A DNA stretch of 64,000 nt from Chitinophaga skermanii (GCF_003259335.1 NZ_QLLL01000009.1:186001-250000), one strand, 5' to 3'; positions 1-8,581 are shown, counted from the stretch's first letter. The notes: a model not told the origin generated them from the letters alone. Translations and numbers: made by a program.

Positions 1-678
1 ATTCCAATGGGTAGTATTAAAGGTATGTCGAACGGTGTTACCGAGGAGAAATATGCTATGTTAAAAGAGAAATTGGGTGATGCCGTGGGTATTGATCGTC
101 GTTTTATTGTGTATATCGAACAATACTCACCGGGAGAACAAAAAGTGGCTACTGCACAACCTACCTCCGCACCTACTGGCAACAAACCCAGCATTACTTT
201 ACCATCTCGTAAAATTGAATACGTGTTGAAGGAGAATGATGCAGCAGCAGATTTCACCGTAGAGATGCTTACCGGCGAAAAAGTGAAAATGTCGGACTTA
301 AAGGGCAAAGTAGTATTGGTTAACTTCTGGGCTACCTGGTGCGCACCTTGTATTAAAGAATTTTACGAGATACCGGAAATGATTCTCCAACCATTCAAAA
401 AAGAGATTGAAAAAGGAGAACTTGTTTTCCTTCCAATTTCAGAAGGTGAAAAAAGGGAACTAGTAGAAAAAACAATGGACGGTTTAAAAAAGAACGGTGT
501 TATTTTTAATGTAGCATTAGACCCTACAAAAGAAGTAGGTAAAGCATATGGAACATCCAGTATTCCACGTAACTTCTTAGTGGATAAAAATGGGGTGATC
601 AGGTTTCTTTCGGTAGGTTTTACGGAAAAAAATATGACCGATTTAAATGCCGCTATCAAAAAATTATTAGCACAATAA
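1..678 (+). CDS. TlpA/ResA-like thioredoxin-fold protein, 5' partial
   Basis: The reading frame is open to the left edge, and the visible N-terminal part has no signal peptide, so the gene probably begins outside the window; the first ATG in frame is at 7. Residues roughly 75-220 form an AhpC/TSA-TlpA thioredoxin domain with the redox motif WCAPC in the context NFWATWCAPC. A conserved cis-proline segment (SSIPRNFLVDKNG) follows near the C-terminus. Such proteins are periplasmic thiol-disulfide reductants, often tied to cytochrome c maturation or oxidative stress; the substrate here cannot be told. The upstream 70 residues are a poorly defined linker. The fold call is secure; the role is inference. 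Confidence 0.85.
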   Translation: MPMGSIKGMSNGVTEEKYAMLKEKLGDAVGIDRRFIVYIEQYSPGEQKVATAQPTSAPTGNKPSITLPSRKIEYVLKENDAAADFTVEMLTGEKVKMSDLKGKVVLVNFWATWCAPCIKEFYEIPEMILQPFKKEIEKGELVFLPISEGEKRELVEKTMDGLKKNGVIFNVALDPTKEVGKAYGTSSIPRNFLVDKNGVIRFLSVGFTEKNMTDLNAAIKKLLAQ

Positions 679-684
679 ATAGCT

Positions 685-716
685 AAAAGGCTTCACAAAA
701 AGGTGGAGCCTTTTTT
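685..716. terminator. bidirectional intrinsic terminator
   Basis: AAAGGCTTCAC pairs with GTGGAGCCTTTT (one G-U pair) and is followed by a T run on the plus strand and preceded by A residues. It sits between two convergent genes and can serve both. Confidence 0.7.
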
Positions 717-981
717 ATAACATCTTCGAAAACATAAAAACCGTAAATAAAAATGTAAGCGCTCCAACCAGTAACAATAACCTATTTGTACTTGCATCTT
801 GTATCAAGAAAAAAATATTCAATACGAATAAATAAATCCCCGCAAAGCATACCGTATATAATTTAGTAAGGTCATACGACCCGCCTCCAATACTATCCCC
901 TCTTTCCAACCTATCTCGCAACAGGAAAACGTACAACAAAACAATAACCGGTATGGCCAACAAGAAAATTTTCCATTTCAT
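715..981 (-). CDS. small integral membrane protein, unknown function
   Basis: I start this at the ATG at 981 (MKWKIFLLAIPV); the longer frame from 1014 adds eleven residues with no supporting signal. The product is 88 aa with an N-terminal hydrophobic helix, a short polar loop (LRDRLERGDSIGGGS), and two further hydrophobic segments, so about three membrane spans. I do not recognise a family. It converges on the thioredoxin-like gene and shares its terminator. The divergent neighbour at 1051 could share its promoter region, which is under 70 bases long. Real-gene support comes from the clean membrane topology and the terminator directly at its stop codon. Confidence 0.6.
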   Translation of the reverse strand: MKWKIFLLAIPVIVLLYVFLLRDRLERGDSIGGGSYDLTKLYTVCFAGIYLFVLNIFFLIQDASTNRLLLLVGALTFLFTVFMFSKML

Positions 982-1050
982 ACAAAGGAAGTTAGTAAAA
1001 AATTTTGTTGGCAAGGAATGCTTACTTTCGAGTTACGAAATTTTCATACT

Positions 1051-1503
1051 ATGAAACAACTATTCATCCTAGCATGTAGCGTATTATTCTCATACAACGT
1101 TATGGCGCAGGAACAAGAACAATTGAAAGGCTATTTACTAACGGGTAGTGTTGATGGTAAAATAGAAATTACGATGTTCCTAACTACTGAACCACACCCT
1201 TGCGAGCCCAAGTTAGTATACCAAGGCATTTACAAGTACAATAAAATGCAGGCGAAAGGAGATAATTGGCTGTTATTAAACATTGATTATAATGATAATG
1301 AACAATTTATTATGGCAGAAGAAAGGTTCACAGGCGTGCTAATATTAAAAAAGGAAAATGGAGGATTTAGCGGTATTTGGATGCACCCGAATGGTACTAC
1401 CCAAAAGAAAGTAGAATTAAAAGAAAAGAAGCTGACCGAAAACGACAAGAAAAAATACATTGACGTACTGGATAAAGTCAACTACAATTTTCGAGATTGC
1501 TAA
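1051..1503 (+). CDS. exported protein of unknown function
   Basis: The start is placed at the ATG at 1051 because it begins a clear signal peptide (MKQLFILACSVLFSYNVMAQ, cleavage after AQ-like position 20); the frame extends upstream to 1018 without such a signal. The mature protein is about 130 aa, rich in lysine and glutamate. It carries a central segment with glycine turns (TGSVDGKIEITMFL, GGFSGIWMHPNGTTQKKVEL) that looks like an all-beta, lipocalin-like or DUF-type periplasmic domain. Two cysteines (CEPK and the C-terminal RDC) might form a disulfide. No family was recognised and no function is claimed. Confidence 0.7.
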   Translation: MKQLFILACSVLFSYNVMAQEQEQLKGYLLTGSVDGKIEITMFLTTEPHPCEPKLVYQGIYKYNKMQAKGDNWLLLNIDYNDNEQFIMAEERFTGVLILKKENGGFSGIWMHPNGTTQKKVELKEKKLTENDKKKYIDVLDKVNYNFRDC

Positions 1504-1558
1504 GCGGTTGGCGTCCGCCCCGCTTTCTATTACCCTATCAGCATAAGAAATAAAAACC

Positions 1559-1900
1559 ATGGAAGAAAGTTGGTATCAAACCCTTGCAGTTATTCAATCC
1601 CATATACAAGCGAACATTCGTACCCAACAATCTCAAGCAGCCTTGGCATTCCTCCAAAATCTTATGGAGAAAGGTTACCAACATAAGCTATATAGTGGCA
1701 CCTCGCTATGGAATATTTTTTTTACACGTAACAGCCATACTCGTCTTGCGATGAAAGAAGAATATATCAAAATTGAATTCCTCGATGACGGTGCATATAA
1801 AGTGAACTACTACTGGCAATATGCTGTAAATGTAAAGAGCTTAGAAGATCCAATTGTGCTATTATTCTTAGATAAATTATACCTCTCACCCACCCAATAA
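1559..1900 (+). CDS. hypothetical cytosolic protein
   Basis: The product is 113 aa, with a helical N-terminal half (QTLAVIQSHIQANIRTQQSQAALAFLQNLMEKG) and a beta-rich C-terminal half containing aromatic residues (YKVNYYWQYAV). It has no signal peptide, no membrane segment and no catalytic motif that I recognise. The ATG at 1559 follows about 55 bases of untranslated sequence after the preceding gene. It could be a small immunity or regulatory protein, but nothing in the sequence establishes that. Confidence 0.55.
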   Translation: MEESWYQTLAVIQSHIQANIRTQQSQAALAFLQNLMEKGYQHKLYSGTSLWNIFFTRNSHTRLAMKEEYIKIEFLDDGAYKVNYYWQYAVNVKSLEDPIVLLFLDKLYLSPTQ

Positions 1901-1917
1901 ACTTCCATTGAAGATGA

Positions 1918-1948
1918 TTTGGTAGAATGAATTTTTCATTTAACTTTG
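1918..1948 (+). promoter_or_regulatory. Bacteroidota-type promoter for the DoxX/lipoprotein pair
   Basis: TTTG at 1918 (-33) lies 23 bases ahead of TAACTTTG at 1941-1948 (-7, consensus TAnnTTTG). This is a close match to the Bacteroidota sigma-ABfr consensus, about 35 bases before the ATG at 1984. Confidence 0.6.
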
Positions 1949-1983
1949 CAACACAAAGTACTTTCAAATAAGTATTCACTGTT

Positions 1984-2709
1984 ATGAAAATCGTCTACAC
2001 GCTTGATCAACTTCATTTACGAGCCCGGGAAAATAAGTGGCTAGGGTACTTTACTGTTTTTTGTAGAGTGGCACTAGCGGCCGGGTTTATTCCTTCTGGG
2101 ATGGTAAAAATTCTAGGCGAACGCTTCACCGCTTTACCCAATATTCACCCAATGGGCAGCTACCTTGAAGCATTGCACCATACCGGTTATTATTATACGT
2201 TTATTGGTGTAGTACAAGTATTAGCCGCTATCTTTTTGCTGATTCCGCGTACAGCTACATTGGGTGCCGTGTTATATTTCCCGGTGATCTTGAATATTTG
2301 TATTCTTTCGCTTGCCGTTCGATTCGATGGTTCACTTATTAGCTCACCATTAATGGTATTGGCTTGTACTTATTTACTTTGTTGGGATTACCATAAGTTT
2401 AAGTACATATTTCCCTTTTACCGTAATAAAGATACCTTGCCACCCAACTTTACACGGGATAACCGCTTCCCGGGGTGGTTCTTCCTTGGTGTATTCGTAA
2501 CAATCCTGGCAGTTGGTTTTACTGTTACGAACGTGTTCTCAATTATGCCGAGGAATTCTTACAACGATTGTACTAAAAACTGTCAAAATTCGGAAGATCC
2601 CCAAGCCTGCATCAATTTTTGTGATTGTGTGCACAACCAAGGAAAGCCTTTAGATTCATGCGTTGCGGCTTACAATAAAGCCATCAAAACAAAAAGAAAT
2701 AAAAGATGA
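1984..2709 (+). CDS. DoxX-like membrane protein with cysteine-rich tail
   Basis: The product is 241 aa. Residues about 20-150 hold four hydrophobic segments in the DoxX/SURF4-like arrangement (the first contains FIPSGMVKILGERF, typical of the family), and a fifth segment lies near 170-195. After it comes a soluble tail with six cysteines in a compact pattern (DCTKNCQ...CINFCDCV...SCVAAYNKA), which may bind metal or form disulfides. DoxX relatives are linked to quinone or thiol redox in the membrane; the role here is inferred. The stop overlaps the next start (ATGA), so the two are translationally coupled. Confidence 0.75.
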   Translation: MKIVYTLDQLHLRARENKWLGYFTVFCRVALAAGFIPSGMVKILGERFTALPNIHPMGSYLEALHHTGYYYTFIGVVQVLAAIFLLIPRTATLGAVLYFPVILNICILSLAVRFDGSLISSPLMVLACTYLLCWDYHKFKYIFPFYRNKDTLPPNFTRDNRFPGWFFLGVFVTILAVGFTVTNVFSIMPRNSYNDCTKNCQNSEDPQACINFCDCVHNQGKPLDSCVAAYNKAIKTKRNKR

Positions 2710-3563
2710 AAATTGCCATTTGCTTCTTATGTATATTACTCTTAGCCTGTGATCATCCAATTGATAAAAAAGTGTTTACAGAAGAAGATATTCTTCAAGA
2801 GATGGATGCTGCATTTCTTGAACAAACATCACTCCATTTGCCCAGTATATCACCTAACGATACCAAGTTTATTTTCTATCCCGATTTAGAACAGGGATAC
2901 TGTGCCACTGCGAGTAGTAAGATTCATTTATATAGCGAGGGTGAAAAATGGGCAATTGTATTTGAAAAAAGCGGGTATTATAACCGCAGCACTTCAGCCG
3001 AAATAACTTTGTACTATTTTGGTAATTGTATCGATTATATCATTGATACCTTCCCTGGTAGAAAATCTATTTCTAATACCGATTACATTACATTGATTGA
3101 ACCTTCCACGTTCGAGAGCATACAAAATAGTACTGGCAGCGATATGGAACAATTTGAACTTATTGACCCTACGACTACCACCATATTGTTACGTAATAAA
3201 CCTATACCGTTTTCCCATCAACCTAAAAAGTTTGCAGCCTTGGGTATACAATGGCGGGATTATGAGAACCCTCGAAACCTTGCTGCTTTTGAAGATATTT
3301 TGCGTTTTTGGAATGAAACTAATCCCACACTAATTGCAGCAACTGAATATGATATCCGTAAACATATTCCACAGCATTTGAATAAGCTGATGGTGTTAAA
3401 CCAATTCCATTTTACCAGCGCCTATGAACAATCCATTTTACCTAGCAAGCAGGAATTATGGCAACTCGTTGCAAAAGTATTGGTCTCAAAGGATACTACA
3501 CAATGGAAACCAACCCAAGCAGCTAATAATCATTGGCGGAATTGGGAGTCTGGGAATTTGTAA
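2706..3563 (+). CDS. lipoprotein of unknown function
   Basis: The product is 285 aa with a lipoprotein signal peptide (MKIAICFLCILLLAC; lipobox LLAC, acylated cysteine at 15). It is therefore expected to be anchored in the inner or outer membrane. The first codon overlaps the stop of the DoxX-like gene by four bases, so the two form a coupled pair. The mature part has mixed alpha/beta character, with no family I recognise and no catalytic motif. A link with the membrane partner is suggested by the overlap only. Confidence 0.75.
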   Translation: MKIAICFLCILLLACDHPIDKKVFTEEDILQEMDAAFLEQTSLHLPSISPNDTKFIFYPDLEQGYCATASSKIHLYSEGEKWAIVFEKSGYYNRSTSAEITLYYFGNCIDYIIDTFPGRKSISNTDYITLIEPSTFESIQNSTGSDMEQFELIDPTTTTILLRNKPIPFSHQPKKFAALGIQWRDYENPRNLAAFEDILRFWNETNPTLIAATEYDIRKHIPQHLNKLMVLNQFHFTSAYEQSILPSKQELWQLVAKVLVSKDTTQWKPTQAANNHWRNWESGNL

Positions 3564-3647
3564 TGATGCCTCCTTTCTACTGCCTAAATGTTATATTATC
3601 TATGCATCTATCTTCTTTCACGAATTATCTCTTGTACAAGGTTCATA

Positions 3648-4133
3648 CTATTTCTCATGTATCCTATTTCTAAGCCAAACGACTTGCGCTTCTGTGTCCG
3701 GCACACTTAATCCACGCACCTTTCCGATACGCTCTAAAATTTCATCTGCATTATATCCTTCTATTGTTAACACAGCACCAGCAATAATAGATGATCGTCC
3801 AATTCCCATTCGACAATGAATAACAATATTTGCTCCATCATTAATACTATCAAATAGTTTTTGAATAAATCCATTGGCATTAACAGGAGTACTTCTATCG
3901 ACAATCGGAAAGTGAATGAACTTAATTCCATATTTAATACAAAGTGCTTCTTCATCCTTCAATCCCAATTCCATGATCTCGTTAACTTCAAGAAGGGAAA
4001 CGAGTAAAGTAACTTTCTGTCGCTTAAGAAAAACTATCTCGTCCTCTAACCAATCGCCACCACGTGGGCGAGGCATAATGCCAATCTTGGCATCATTTGT
4101 AAAAGAATGAATCCAGTAAATTTTTGTAGGCAT
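3648..4133 (-). CDS. dual-specificity / protein-tyrosine phosphatase family protein
   Basis: The 161-aa protein carries the Cys-based phosphatase signature HCRMGIGRSS (C-x5-R) near residue 115, with a general-acid region upstream (IHFPIVDRSTP) where the family has its catalytic Asp. The N-terminus MPTKIYWIHSF and the motif MPRPRGGDWLEDEI are typical of the short bacterial relatives of dual-specificity phosphatases. The fold predicts hydrolysis of phospho-Tyr, phospho-Ser/Thr or a small phosphate ester; the substrate cannot be read from sequence. It is monocistronic, convergent with the lipoprotein gene, and upstream of it lies the tRNA in the same direction. Confidence 0.85.
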   Translation of the reverse strand: MPTKIYWIHSFTNDAKIGIMPRPRGGDWLEDEIVFLKRQKVTLLVSLLEVNEIMELGLKDEEALCIKYGIKFIHFPIVDRSTPVNANGFIQKLFDSINDGANIVIHCRMGIGRSSIIAGAVLTIEGYNADEILERIGKVRGLSVPDTEAQVVWLRNRIHEK

Positions 4134-4170
4134 GAATTAGAGGGAATATATAAGAGGTTATCAAAAACAA

Positions 4171-4202
4171 AAAAGGCTTAGATGAATCATCTAAGCCTTT
4201 TT
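4171..4202 (-). terminator. intrinsic terminator of the tRNA gene
   Basis: The stem GGCTTAGAT / ATCTAAGCC with flanking A/T pairs is followed on the minus strand by a long T run. It lies a few bases beyond the tRNA 3' end. Confidence 0.8.
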
Positions 4203-4207
4203 ACCAG

Positions 4208-4281
4208 TAGCGAGATCGGGACTTGAACCCGAGACCTCAGGGTTATGAATCCTGTGCTCTAACCACCTGAGCTACCTCGCC
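4208..4281 (-). tRNA. tRNA-Met(CAT)
   Basis: The minus strand folds into a full cloverleaf. The acceptor arm GGCGAGG pairs with TCTCGCT (two G-U pairs). The D-arm is GCTC...GAGC and the anticodon loop is TTCATAA with anticodon CAT. The T-arm is TCGGG-TTCAAGT-CCCGA and the discriminator is A. CCA is not encoded. The 1-72 pair (G-U) and the lack of three G-C pairs next to the loop argue against initiator tRNA. Elongator Met is most likely; tRNA-Ile2 (lysidine-modified CAT) is possible but fits the acceptor arm less well. The 31-39 position of the anticodon stem is an A-C mismatch. Confidence 0.9.
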
Positions 4282-4381
4282 ATATGCACTCCACGTTGTC
4301 GTTCTCTCAAAATCGGAGTGCAAAGATAAGTGCAAAAAAATTGAATTTCAAAGTAAAGTGTAAAAAAGTTTGAAAAAAATT

Positions 4382-6493
4382 TTAGTACCCTAATATTTCA
4401 GCAATTTTCGCCGCTACTTTTTCTGCATTTGGTAACATCACTTTCTCTAATTCCATATTCAATGGAACAGCCGGTAAATCAAGTGCACCCATCGTAAATA
4501 CAGGTGCATCCAAATACTTAAAGCATGTTTGTTGTACGCGTGCAGCTAATGCTTGTGAAAACGAATTGTTCATTTGCTCTTCTGTTAAGATCAAACATTT
4601 ACCATGCTGTCGAACCGTTTCAAAAATCAATTCTTCATCCAAAGGAAACAGTGTTCTTAAATCAATCACCGTTACACTTCCTTCAAATTTAGCGGCTGCT
4701 GCTTTTGCCCAATACACTCCCATCCCATAGGTAATAATACACATGCTATTACCTTGCTCTACTTGTGCCGTTGCTGCTTCTAAAACAGTATTCGCTTTAC
4801 CCAATGGAATCACGTAATCATCAGCAGGTTCTATCATCATAGCATCGAGTGTGCCGGGTACTTTACTCCAATACAACCCTTTGTGTTCTAACATCACAAC
4901 AGGATTAGGATCTAAAAACGCCGCTTTCATCAATCCTTTCATATCCGCGGCATTTGAAGGATATACGATTTTGATGCCTTTTATGCTCAATAACGTCGTT
5001 TCTACGCTGCCGGAATGATACGGTCCACCACCACCATATGCGCCAATTGGAACGCGTATAAGCGATTGTACAGGGAACTTACCATTACTCAGGTAACACG
5101 ATTTAGAAATTTCACTCACCAATTGGTTAAAACCTGGGTATATGTAATCCGCAAACTGTACTTCCACAATAGGTTTCACACCCACTGCCGATAACCCTAC
5201 CGTGCTTCCTATAATGTATGCTTCTTGGATGGCCGTGTTATACACCCTACTGTCGCCAAATTTTCCGGCTAAAGTAGCTGCTTCACGGAATACACCGCCC
5301 AATCTTCCGCCCACATCTTGGCCGTAAAAAATTGCTTCTGGATAGGTACGCATGATTTCTTCAACAGCATGCAAGGCTGCATCTACCATCACCACTTTAC
5401 TTCCGTTTGCAGGTGTACGGGTACCGGCTTCTTCCGTAATAGGTGTTGGAGCAAACACATGTTGCTGCACCGATTCCAAGGAAGGATCGGCTGATTGAGA
5501 CGCTACAGAGAAATCTTCTTGTACTAATTGCAATGCTTGCGACTCTATCCAGCTAAGTGTTTCAGCTGTTGCTCCCATTTCAATTAAACGGGTATATAAT
5601 TTCGGTAATGGATCGTTAGCACTGTGTTTCTCAAGATCTGCTGTTGTACGGTACCATTCCTTACGAACACCGGAAGTATGGTGCCCCAACAACGGTACAG
5701 TAGCATGCACGAGAATAGGTTTACGTTGTTCGCGAACATAGGCAATCGCTGAAGCCATAGCCTCATAACTCGCTTCAAAATCACTTCCATCTACCCGCAT
5801 TCTTTCCAAACCTTTGAAGCCAGCCGCATACTCGTAAGCATCCATCGTACGGGCTTCATCGGCACTTACAGAAATACCCCATTCATTATCTTGTACCAAG
5901 TAAATAATCGGTAATTCGTGCAATACAGCAAACTGGAAAGCCTCGCTCACCTCACCTTCTGTAACACTACCGTCGCCTAGTGAACATACTACCACGGCAT
6001 GTTTTGTATCGCGGAGACCGGCATTTTCCAAGTATTTCACCCCTTGCGCCATGCCTGTTGCAGGAATAACTTGCATACCGGTGGCACTACTTTGATGCGG
6101 AATAGTGGGTTTAAGTGGATCTTTACTACTAGGATGGCAATAATAGGATCTACCACCACTAAATGGATCTGCTGCTTTAGCCAGCAATTGTAGCATTAAC
6201 TCCTTGGGTGTAAAGCCCATTGCGAGCATCATAGAATCATCGCGGTAGTACGGACTTACAAAATCATGCGATTGTAGTTGCAAGCCTGTTGCGATTTGTA
6301 TAGCTTCGTGGCCGCGAGAGGTGGAGTGAACGTATTTACAAATAGGACGGTTTGCTTCATAGGTTTCCGCCATGCTTTTCGCAGTGCACATGAGTTTAAA
6401 GGCCGTAATAAGCAGGTCTTTTACGTCTTCGCTATTATCGCGGTTAAAAGGCGTTGCTTTCAAAGTTGAAAGGCTTACATTATCTTTAAACAC
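4382..6493 (-). CDS. 2-oxoacid dehydrogenase E1, fused alpha-beta subunits
   Basis: This thiamine-diphosphate enzyme decarboxylates a 2-oxoacid (branched-chain or pyruvate) and passes the acyl group to an E2 lipoyl protein. The alpha half has the ThDP motif GDGSVTEGE...N (LVQDNEWG). The beta half starts near VVMVDAALHAVEEIM and shows GQDVGGRLGGVF and IVEVQFADYIYPGFNQ. Both subunits in one chain is the usual Bacteroidota arrangement. The start is set at the GTG at 6493 (703 aa). A longer frame reaches TTG at 6583, but it adds a hydrophobic stretch and would place the start upstream of the -7 box at 6565-6572. No E2/E3 gene is nearby. Divergent from a MarR regulator. Confidence 0.88.
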   Translation of the reverse strand: MFKDNVSLSTLKATPFNRDNSEDVKDLLITAFKLMCTAKSMAETYEANRPICKYVHSTSRGHEAIQIATGLQLQSHDFVSPYYRDDSMMLAMGFTPKELMLQLLAKAADPFSGGRSYYCHPSSKDPLKPTIPHQSSATGMQVIPATGMAQGVKYLENAGLRDTKHAVVVCSLGDGSVTEGEVSEAFQFAVLHELPIIYLVQDNEWGISVSADEARTMDAYEYAAGFKGLERMRVDGSDFEASYEAMASAIAYVREQRKPILVHATVPLLGHHTSGVRKEWYRTTADLEKHSANDPLPKLYTRLIEMGATAETLSWIESQALQLVQEDFSVASQSADPSLESVQQHVFAPTPITEEAGTRTPANGSKVVMVDAALHAVEEIMRTYPEAIFYGQDVGGRLGGVFREAATLAGKFGDSRVYNTAIQEAYIIGSTVGLSAVGVKPIVEVQFADYIYPGFNQLVSEISKSCYLSNGKFPVQSLIRVPIGAYGGGGPYHSGSVETTLLSIKGIKIVYPSNAADMKGLMKAAFLDPNPVVMLEHKGLYWSKVPGTLDAMMIEPADDYVIPLGKANTVLEAATAQVEQGNSMCIITYGMGVYWAKAAAAKFEGSVTVIDLRTLFPLDEELIFETVRQHGKCLILTEEQMNNSFSQALAARVQQTCFKYLDAPVFTMGALDLPAVPLNMELEKVMLPNAEKVAAKIAEILGY

Positions 6494-6535
6494 GTAAGAA
6501 AGTTTTGGTTGTGATGGTTGGTTTTTGAAATAAAT

Positions 6536-6557
6536 AATAGTTGTTGTAGCAACTATT
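6536..6557. promoter_or_regulatory. candidate MarR operator (22-bp inverted repeat)
   Basis: AATAGTTG and CAACTATT form a perfect 8-bp inverted repeat around TTGTAG. It lies between the E1 gene and the marR-like gene and just downstream of the E1 -7 box. Its size and symmetry fit a winged-helix MarR dimer. Binding is inferred. Confidence 0.6.
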
Positions 6558-6564
6558 GCTAATG

Positions 6565-6572
6565 CAAATATA
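6565..6572 (-). promoter_or_regulatory. -7 promoter box of the E1 gene
   Basis: On the minus strand this reads TATATTTG (TAnnTTTG). The expected transcription start near 6559 makes the inverted repeat at 6536-6557 overlap the first transcribed bases. No good -33 element is visible. Confidence 0.45.
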
Positions 6573-6577
6573 ATAAT

Positions 6578-7012
6578 ATGCAAGATACATTCATCAGTAA
6601 TCCTTCATTTTATAAGTTGGATGCTACATTGAAGAAATTGCGCAATTACTGGCAAAAACAGTTTGACGCGCAAAACAAGGACATTACGGTAGACCAGTGG
6701 CTGTTGATAGAGCACCTCTACAAGCATAAAAAGATCACACACAATGAGTTAGCGAAACTTACCTCGAAGGATATCACTACGGTTTCACGCATTATTGAAT
6801 TGTTGGTAAAGAAGGAGTTAGTGCTGAGAATTGGCTCGAAAGACGACCGTAGGAAGGTGTATTTACAGCTAACGGAAGCAGGTAATTTAAAATATAAAGA
6901 TGTCCGCCCCTTGGTATTAGAAATGAGGAAAACTGGATGGCAAGACTTAACCGAACACGATTATGCGGAGTTAACACGGATTTTAGATGTGATTTATAGT
7001 AATATTCCTTAA
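6578..7012 (+). CDS. MarR-family transcriptional regulator
   Basis: The 144-aa protein has the MarR winged-helix arrangement. Flanking dimerisation helices are at about 10-35 and 110-140. The HTH lies around 55-75 (ITHNELAKLTSKDITTVSRIIELLVKKELV) and the wing is IGSKDDRRKVYLQLTEAG, containing the conserved DxR motif. Such proteins are usually repressors that respond to small molecules or oxidation; no cysteine is obvious as a sensor. It is divergent from the E1 gene across an inverted repeat, which suggests control of that gene and of itself. Confidence 0.9.
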   Translation: MQDTFISNPSFYKLDATLKKLRNYWQKQFDAQNKDITVDQWLLIEHLYKHKKITHNELAKLTSKDITTVSRIIELLVKKELVLRIGSKDDRRKVYLQLTEAGNLKYKDVRPLVLEMRKTGWQDLTEHDYAELTRILDVIYSNIP

Positions 7013-7098
7013 GAAATAAATTAGCCCTGCGAAGCCCGGGTTACCTTCGTTGAACTTACTCACGACCTATCAACTCCGGTTTCGCAGCTAAGCCAATA

Positions 7099-7710
7099 TT
7101 ATTTTACCATAAATTCTAGCAAACTGTCATTTTCAATAAAGGCCTCTAAAGTATCTCCAATTTCTACTGGCCCAACACCTGCAGGTGTTCCAGTGAAAAC
7201 TAAGTCACCGATGTTGAGCGTAAAGTACTTAGAAATGTACGCCAGTAAACGATCGAATGGGAAGAGCATTTCTTTCGTGTTACCTTGTTGGACAATTTCC
7301 TTGTTCTTGTAGAGACAAAAATTAATATCCGCCAAGTCCGTTTCAGGGGTAATGGGGATAAACTTACCAACTACAGCAGAGTTGTCGAACGATTTCGCGA
7401 TTTCCCAGGGTAAACCTTTTGCTTTTTGTTTTTCTTGGATATCGCGTGCTGTAAAGTCGATCCCTACCGATATTTGATCGTAATACCGGTTTGCAAAACG
7501 CTCTTGGATGTGTTTACCATTCTTAGAAATACGTAGTACCAATTCGCATTCATAATGCAAACTTTCGGTGAACTCCGGATAATAGAATGGATGGTTGTTT
7601 TGCAGCAGGGCATTTTTGGGTTTCATGAAAATCACGGGTTCGGAGGGCACTTCATTCTTAAGTTCTTCTGCATGTTTGGCATAGTTTCTTCCAACGCAGA
7701 TAATTTTCAT
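7099..7710 (-). CDS. fumarylacetoacetate hydrolase (FAH) family protein
   Basis: The 203-aa protein is a single FAH domain of the short FAHD1-like type. The start MKIICVGRNYAKHAEEL is characteristic. The metal-binding carboxylates sit in HYECELVLRI and GIDFTARD, and the C-terminal TGTPAGVGPVEIGD motif is complete. Members act as acylpyruvase, oxaloacetate decarboxylase or related C-C hydrolases with a divalent metal. Nothing nearby fixes the substrate. It is transcribed alone, between marR (convergent) and pth (same strand, 190 bases upstream). Confidence 0.88.
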   Translation of the reverse strand: MKIICVGRNYAKHAEELKNEVPSEPVIFMKPKNALLQNNHPFYYPEFTESLHYECELVLRISKNGKHIQERFANRYYDQISVGIDFTARDIQEKQKAKGLPWEIAKSFDNSAVVGKFIPITPETDLADINFCLYKNKEIVQQGNTKEMLFPFDRLLAYISKYFTLNIGDLVFTGTPAGVGPVEIGDTLEAFIENDSLLEFMVK

Positions 7711-7903
7711 AATGCGTGTATTTTGTAAGGTTAATAAAGCCTATGGTCATTTACTATAGATTATTCGCGAAGCACACTGCATTTTCATACCCCAAAGAGG
7801 CTATTAGTTACAGGTTATAAAACTGTCGGTGTACCCGTTAAATATTCAATAGTGTAAAGGTAGGGGTACCTTTAACCATGAAATATACAATTTACTTCTA
7901 TAA

Positions 7904-8473
7904 TCAAAAAGTAAGGTTGTTGAAATTGTTCATAGTTCGTTGAATTCCAATCGTAGCAAAACTTTCGATCAGCTCAGTACTTTTCTCGATTTTAGCATTC
8001 ACTATAGGTAGTTCTTCCTTATTCCATTTTCCCAGTACAAATTCTACTTGCTTGCCCTTGGGGTAATTATTTCCAACTCCAAAGCGTAAGCGGGGATATT
8101 TATCAGAACCCAGTATTTCCTGAATGTTTTTCAACCCGTTATGGCCGGCATCACTGCCGCTTCCCCTTAACCTCATCGTTTCTAAAGGCAAGGCTAATTC
8201 ATCAAGTATTACCAAAATATTTTCGATAGGTATTCTTTCCTTATCCATCCAATACTTCACCGCTTTACCACTCAGGTTCATATAGGTAGTGGGTTTGATC
8301 ACAACAAATATTCGCCCTTTCCATCTCACCTCCGCAACGTCTGCCAAGCGGTCGCTCTTCCATGTAGCATTGTGTTTCGCCACAAACGCATCTGCTACAT
8401 CAAATCCTATATTATGCCGGGTATGCGCATATTCTGCACCAATATTACCCAAGCCAGCAACCAGGTATTTCAT
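7904..8473 (-). CDS. pth: peptidyl-tRNA hydrolase
   Basis: Pth cleaves the ester bond of peptidyl-tRNA released from stalled ribosomes. The 189-aa length matches the family. Visible are the N-terminal AGLGNIGAEYAHTRHNIGFDV with the catalytic His in HNIGF, the PTTYMNLSGKAV motif, and the DELALPLETMRLRGSGSDAGHNGLKNI block that contacts the tRNA. It follows rplY and prs on the same strand, the translation-related order common in bacteria, although a terminator separates it from rplY. Confidence 0.97.
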   Translation of the reverse strand: MKYLVAGLGNIGAEYAHTRHNIGFDVADAFVAKHNATWKSDRLADVAEVRWKGRIFVVIKPTTYMNLSGKAVKYWMDKERIPIENILVILDELALPLETMRLRGSGSDAGHNGLKNIQEILGSDKYPRLRFGVGNNYPKGKQVEFVLGKWNKEELPIVNAKIEKSTELIESFATIGIQRTMNNFNNLTF

Positions 8474-8581
8474 ATTAGCGTTATTCCTTATTCAACCTTT
8501 TATAACGTTGTAACCGATTTTTCAGTGTATAGTAGCAAAAAGATTGCCACTTTATTTTAAAATCCCGGTTCAAAAATAAAA

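Noticed and set aside
6494..6583. N-terminal extension of the E1 protein (TTG at 6583), which looks like a membrane helix
   Set aside because: The extension would begin upstream of the TATATTTG box and runs through the inverted repeat; E1 proteins are cytosolic and the GTG at 6493 fits better.
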